Shown here: one piece after another, positions 60,532 through 64,000 of the stretch
How positions within the stretch are numbered: position 1 is the first letter of the stretch
Layout: each line of letters begins with the position of its first letter
Origin: Verrucomicrobiales bacterium
Lineage (GTDB): Bacteria > Verrucomicrobiota > Verrucomicrobiia > Limisphaerales > J093
Direction: 5' to 3'
Length of the DNA stretch: 64,000 nt
NCBI GenBank assembly: GCA_024233305.1
Contig: JACKPV010000022.1
Location: 186,001 to 250,000, forward strand
Notes under the pieces: generated by a model
Databases searched by the model: none
Seen by the model: only the letters and a program-made list of their open reading frames with translations
Told to the model about the DNA's origin: nothing
Translations under genes and position numbers: made by a program

Positions 60532-62112
60532 TCACATCTTGCGGTAGCGCGGACCCTCCCCTCCCTCCGGCGGCGTCCAGTCGATGTTCTGATACGGACA
60601 TTTCACCGCGCAGGAACCGTCATGCATGCAGTTGCTCGGACTCAACACCAGTTCCCCTTCCCGCAGCCGGTAAACCTCTCCCGGACATAATTGGACGCAG
60701 GGATTCCCGTATTCGTCCTTGCACTCCAGGCAAACGGCGGGGTCGCGGATGATGATGTGCGACGGCTCGTCCTCGCGGTGCGCGGCTCCGGAAAGACTCA
60801 CGAAGGTGGCCTTGTCCAGGCCGCCGTCCGGGGAGCGGTTGAGGCGGGAGCGCTTGCGGGTCGAACGATGATCGGGCTCGGCATCCAGACCGAACGGGAG
60901 GAGGTGTTGAATGGTCGAGAGGGGCGCCCCGAGGTAAAGCCCGAGCTTGAAGCACTGCCGGTAGTTGCGCGCCGACCGCATGGGCCGCAACACGCCCGGC
61001 TCCAGCGCCTGCCGATACCCCTTGAGCGAAGACTCGGAGAAGTCGTTCCGGGCCAGGGCGTCGAAAACCGTGTCCGCCGCGGCGATCCCCGACCGGATGG
61101 CGTAGTGGATGCCCTTGATCTTGCGCATGTTGACGAACCCGGCCGCGTCCCCGGCGAGCAAGGCGCCGTCCACGGCCAGCTTGGGCAGCGCATAATACCC
61201 GCCCTCCGGCACGGTCTTCACGCCGGTGGCCACCACCTCGCCACCCTCCAGCAGGCCGGCAACGAAGGGATGCGCCTTGAACAGCTCCATTTCCCGTTGC
61301 GGGTTGAGGTCGGTGTAGCGCCAGTCCAACCCGAGGATGAGCCCGACCGCCACCTCGCCCTTGCCCATGTCGTAGAGGAACCCGCCGCCGAACACGTCGC
61401 GGCGACAGGGATAGCCGATGGTATGGATGACGCGCCCCGCTCCGAAATCGGCCTGGGACGGCAGCTTGATGAGCTGCTTGATTCCGACCGAATAGACCTG
61501 TGAGTTGCGGTTGCCGCCATGACGCTCCGTCACCTGGCGCGAGAGAACGCCCCGCGAGCCGTCAGCGAGGATTGTGACCCGGGCCTCGATGCGTTCCCCG
61601 GCGAGGAAGTTGGCCTGCTTGCGCCCACGGGTGTTCCGCCCGAGGTCCACGAGGCGCACCCCGCGCACGCCCCCGCCCTCCTGCAGCACTTCCCCGGCGG
61701 CGAAACCCAGTTGGACCTCTGCGCCGGCCTGCTGGGCCACGCCGCCCAGCCATTTCACCAGCCGGTTGATCGAGATCGCGTGGTCGCCCTGGTGGCGCAG
61801 ATGCCGCGGCACCAAGGACGCCGGGATGGGCTGCATCTTCGACCGGGTGAGATAGACCAGTTCGTCGCGCTCGACCGGCACCATGTTCTTGACGAAGGGA
61901 TCCGGATCGGCGCGCCAGCCGGGACACAACTCGTCCAGGCAGTCCGCCTCGAATACGGCGCCCGACAAATTGTGGTAGCCCAGCCGGGGGGCCTTGTCGA
62001 TCACCACCACCGACGCCTCCTTCCGGGCCTCGGCCAACCGGCGCCGCAAACGAATGGCGGACGCCAGCCCCGCGGGGCCCGCTCCGACAATCAGAACATC
62101 CACCTCGCTCAT
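60532..62112 (-). CDS. Electron transfer flavoprotein-quinone oxidoreductase
   Basis: Membrane-associated FAD and 4Fe-4S enzyme of 526 aa that passes electrons from ETF to the quinone pool. The FAD site is DVLIVGAGPAGLASAIRLR; further motifs are LGYHNLSGAVFEA, GVLSRQVTERHG, GKGEVAVGLILGLD, ALLAGDAAGFVNMRKIKGIHYAIRSG. The C-terminal ferredoxin-like region CLECKDEYGNPCVQLCP plus SNCMHDGSCAVKCPYQNIDW supplies the cluster Cys. Its ATG overlaps the stop of the fused etf gene (ATGA), so the two are translationally coupled. The quinone-binding segments fit ETF-QO; a FixC-type role is a less likely alternative. Confidence 0.95.
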   Translation of the reverse strand: MSEVDVLIVGAGPAGLASAIRLRRRLAEARKEASVVVIDKAPRLGYHNLSGAVFEADCLDELCPGWRADPDPFVKNMVPVERDELVYLTRSKMQPIPASLVPRHLRHQGDHAISINRLVKWLGGVAQQAGAEVQLGFAAGEVLQEGGGVRGVRLVDLGRNTRGRKQANFLAGERIEARVTILADGSRGVLSRQVTERHGGNRNSQVYSVGIKQLIKLPSQADFGAGRVIHTIGYPCRRDVFGGGFLYDMGKGEVAVGLILGLDWRYTDLNPQREMELFKAHPFVAGLLEGGEVVATGVKTVPEGGYYALPKLAVDGALLAGDAAGFVNMRKIKGIHYAIRSGIAAADTVFDALARNDFSESSLKGYRQALEPGVLRPMRSARNYRQCFKLGLYLGAPLSTIQHLLPFGLDAEPDHRSTRKRSRLNRSPDGGLDKATFVSLSGAAHREDEPSHIIIRDPAVCLECKDEYGNPCVQLCPGEVYRLREGELVLSPSNCMHDGSCAVKCPYQNIDWTPPEGGEGPRYRKM

Positions 62113-64000
62113 GACTTGTTCTCCACGTGTTGCAGCCCCTCGACCAGCGCCGGAAGCACGGATTCGTATTCGCCCACGATGCCGAAATCCGCGTGGCGGA
62201 AGATGGGCGCATGCGGGTCCTTGTTGATGGCCACCACCAGGTCGGCGTTCTGCATTCCCGAGAGGTGCTGGATGGCTCCCGAAATGGCCACCGCCACATA
62301 AAGCCGCGGTTGAATCGTCTGCCCGGTCTGGCCCACCTGGTGTTCCCGGCCGATAAAGCCCTCCTCGACCGCGGGCCGGGACGCACCGATCTCCGAGCGG
62401 CCGCCGAGGGCCTGCTCCAAGGCCCCGGCCAGCGGGCGCAGAAACCGATCGAAAGCCTCCTTGCTGCCCATGCCCCGGCCGCCCGAGACGACGATCTCGG
62501 CGTCCCCGAGGTTCGCGCCTTCCGGGAGGGATTGGCGCGCCACCACCCGGGTCCGGATGTGGCCCTCCGTCACGCCGGGATCCAACGGGACGACCCCGCC
62601 CCGACGCTCCGGATCAGGGGGAAGCGCCTTCATCACCGCCGGGCGCACGGTGGCCATCTGCGTGACCGAGTTCTTTGTGACAATGGTCGCCATGATGTTC
62701 CCGCCGAGCGCGGGACGGGTCTGCAACAGGACGCCGGTTTGGGTGACCTTCTCCCGGGTGAAATCTCCGATCTCGAGCCGCGTGCAATCGGCGGTCAGGC
62801 CCGAACCCGTCTCATAGGCCACGCGCGGGGCAAGTTCCCGGCCCAGCGGGGTGGCGCCGAACAGGACAATCTGCGGGCGGCGTTCGAGAATCGCACGGGC
62901 AAGCGCGGTCTTGTAGGGGACCGGACGGAACTCCTCGAGCAACGGATGAGCAAGGAGGTAGACGGAGTCCGCCCCGTGGGCGGTCAGCTGCGCCGCCAAC
63001 GGCTCCACCTGATGGCCGGGCAGCACCGCGCCCACCTTCACCCCCAAGGGGGCCGCCAGCCCGCGGGCCGCGCCCAGAAGTTCCAGACTGACCGGATGCA
63101 GCGCCCCCGCCTCGTGCTCCGCAAACACCCAGATTTCGCCGGTATGCGCCGGTTCGCGGCCGTCCAGTTGATAGGGCGCCTGCGCCTCCGCAGCCTTCCG
63201 TCGCCGGCCGGACCTCCAGGCCGCGGTCACTTCCTCCGCCAGTTTGCTGGGCTCATCAAGCAACCGGCACTCGGCGTCGTGCGATTCGCTCGGGGAAAAG
63301 ATGCGTACCACCTGGGTCCGCGACCCTTTCAGCCCCAGTTGTTCCGGCGTCAAATCGAGGTCGCCCGCGGTCCAGCGCCGCACGGTCCTGCCCAGACTCA
63401 TCCGGGCGCGGTGGAAGGAACGGTAAACCGGGGCCTCGCTGCTCGAAGCCGTGATCAACACCGGAGTAACCAACGGAGTGACGGTCTCCTTCCCATGCGG
63501 GCCGATGCGGTGGACCACGAGGGACTCCCGCCATTCGACCGCCTCGGCGTACGCGATCTGCTCGATGCCCAGTTCGTCCGCGACTTGCGGCGGCACCTGC
63601 GCCGTGTCCCCGTCGGCGGACTGCATTCCCGCCAGGATCACGTAATCATCCCCCAACGCGAACTCCCGGACGAGCCGCCGGATCCCCTGCCCCAACGCCC
63701 GCGCCGTGGCACAAGTGTCCGCCCCGGCGAAATGCACGTCGCAAAGCAGCACCGCTTCGTCGGCGCAACGCGCGATGCAATCCCGCAGCATCTCCTCGGC
63801 CTGCGGCGGCCCCATGCTCAACGCGATGATCCGGCCCGGGTCGCGCCGCACCTGCGCCGCCAGCGTCAGCGCGTGCAGATCCAGGGGGTTCAGGACACTG
63901 TCGAGCACGCCACGGCGCAAGGTGCCCTTCTCGGTATCCCAGGCGTCAGGCCGGAGATCCGTCAGATCCGGCACTTGCTTGACCAAGACAATGCAGTTCA
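62109..64000 (-). CDS. Fused electron transfer flavoprotein EtfB-EtfA, start codon at window edge
   Basis: Single chain carrying both ETF subunits, about 630 aa. The reading frame runs to the window edge, where the last two bases give the TG of an NTG codon followed by Asn-Cys-Ile-Val-Leu-Val-Lys-Gln-Val-Pro, the standard EtfB N-terminus, so only one base of the start codon is missing. EtfB part at about 1-255: YVILAGMQSADGDTAQVPPQ, PLVTPVLITASSSEAPVY. EtfA part from about 280: EIWVFAEHEAGALHPVSLEL, ETGSGLTADCTRLEI, the FAD-binding GASRPAVEEGFIGREHQVGQTG, YVAVAISGAIQHLSGMQNAD, VVAINKDPHAPIFRHADFGIVGE. Normally these are two genes. The gene overlaps ETF-QO by 4 bp. Confidence 0.93.
   Translation of the reverse strand, partial: NCIVLVKQVPDLTDLRPDAWDTEKGTLRRGVLDSVLNPLDLHALTLAAQVRRDPGRIIALSMGPPQAEEMLRDCIARCADEAVLLCDVHFAGADTCATARALGQGIRRLVREFALGDDYVILAGMQSADGDTAQVPPQVADELGIEQIAYAEAVEWRESLVVHRIGPHGKETVTPLVTPVLITASSSEAPVYRSFHRARMSLGRTVRRWTAGDLDLTPEQLGLKGSRTQVVRIFSPSESHDAECRLLDEPSKLAEEVTAAWRSGRRRKAAEAQAPYQLDGREPAHTGEIWVFAEHEAGALHPVSLELLGAARGLAAPLGVKVGAVLPGHQVEPLAAQLTAHGADSVYLLAHPLLEEFRPVPYKTALARAILERRPQIVLFGATPLGRELAPRVAYETGSGLTADCTRLEIGDFTREKVTQTGVLLQTRPALGGNIMATIVTKNSVTQMATVRPAVMKALPPDPERRGGVVPLDPGVTEGHIRTRVVARQSLPEGANLGDAEIVVSGGRGMGSKEAFDRFLRPLAGALEQALGGRSEIGASRPAVEEGFIGREHQVGQTGQTIQPRLYVAVAISGAIQHLSGMQNADLVVAINKDPHAPIFRHADFGIVGEYESVLPALVEGLQHVENKS

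Overview
The window is high-GC bacterial chromosome, most likely from a Verrucomicrobiota (Limisphaerales/Pedosphaera-like) heterotroph. The evidence is the mix of genes: Tat-exported Gfo/Idh/MocA oxidoreductases and TIM-barrel isomerases, a secreted HEAT-repeat protein, DUF1593, ThuA and DUF2341/LamG/SGNH proteins, GH95 and GH97 enzymes, a gluconolactonase-like protein, and DUF4338-ISAs1 transposon remnants. The assignment is by family composition only; there is no rRNA or phylogenetic marker here. About 45 genes or gene remnants and one tRNA are supported. Most other long open frames in this GC-rich DNA are antisense shadows.

Layout. 1-2102 (-): 3'-truncated GH95 alpha-L-fucosidase. 2203-2709: decayed DUF4338-ISAs1 transposase. 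2864-8592 (+): oxidoreductase, HEAT-repeat protein and GH97, packed as an operon. 8787-15817 (-): a five-gene unit reading ABC-2 permease, three SPFH (HflK/HflC-like) proteins and a His-rich P1B metal ATPase. 16031-18354 (+): sigma factor, 77-aa protein, Ycf46-like AAA+ ATPase. 18669-31744 (-): mainly housekeeping genes (trpE, membrane protein, hisI, hisF, M20 peptidase, AsmA-like protein, nadB, panC, HAD phosphatase, lone atpD). 31973-34054 (-): HEAT protein and ThuA protein. 34117-34905 (+): arginyltransferase-like protein. 35018-40129 (-): 1703-residue Cys-rich repeat surface protein. 40344-40643 (-): HPr. 40722-41240: second decayed DUF4338-ISAs1 copy. 41394-45521 (-): ABC exporter ATPase, permease and a TPR-like membrane protein. 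45709-46459: dinB remnant, a 200-bp inverted-terminal repeat and tRNA-Glu(CTC). 46824-60224: carbohydrate and secreted enzymes (SMP-30, DUF1593, fucose-isomerase-like, SGNH esterase, hydroxypyruvate-isomerase-like, Smr, clan GH-A-like hydrolase, DUF2934). 60532-64000 (-): a fused EtfB-EtfA and ETF-quinone oxidoreductase.

Two themes connect the genes. One is scavenging of fucosylated, acetylated glycans: GH95 fucosidase, fucose-isomerase-like protein, acetylesterase, GH97 and GH-A-like hydrolases, SMP-30 lactonase and sugar oxidoreductases/isomerases. The other is membrane organisation: three SPFH proteins with a metal ATPase and an ABC-2 permease.

The most unusual items are the SPFH/metal-ATPase operon, the single-chain ETF, the lone atpD with its own promoter and terminator, a family of three ~200-bp repeats with ~40-bp inverted ends, two independently shrunken copies of the same DUF4338-ISAs1 element, and the giant Cys-patterned repeat protein.
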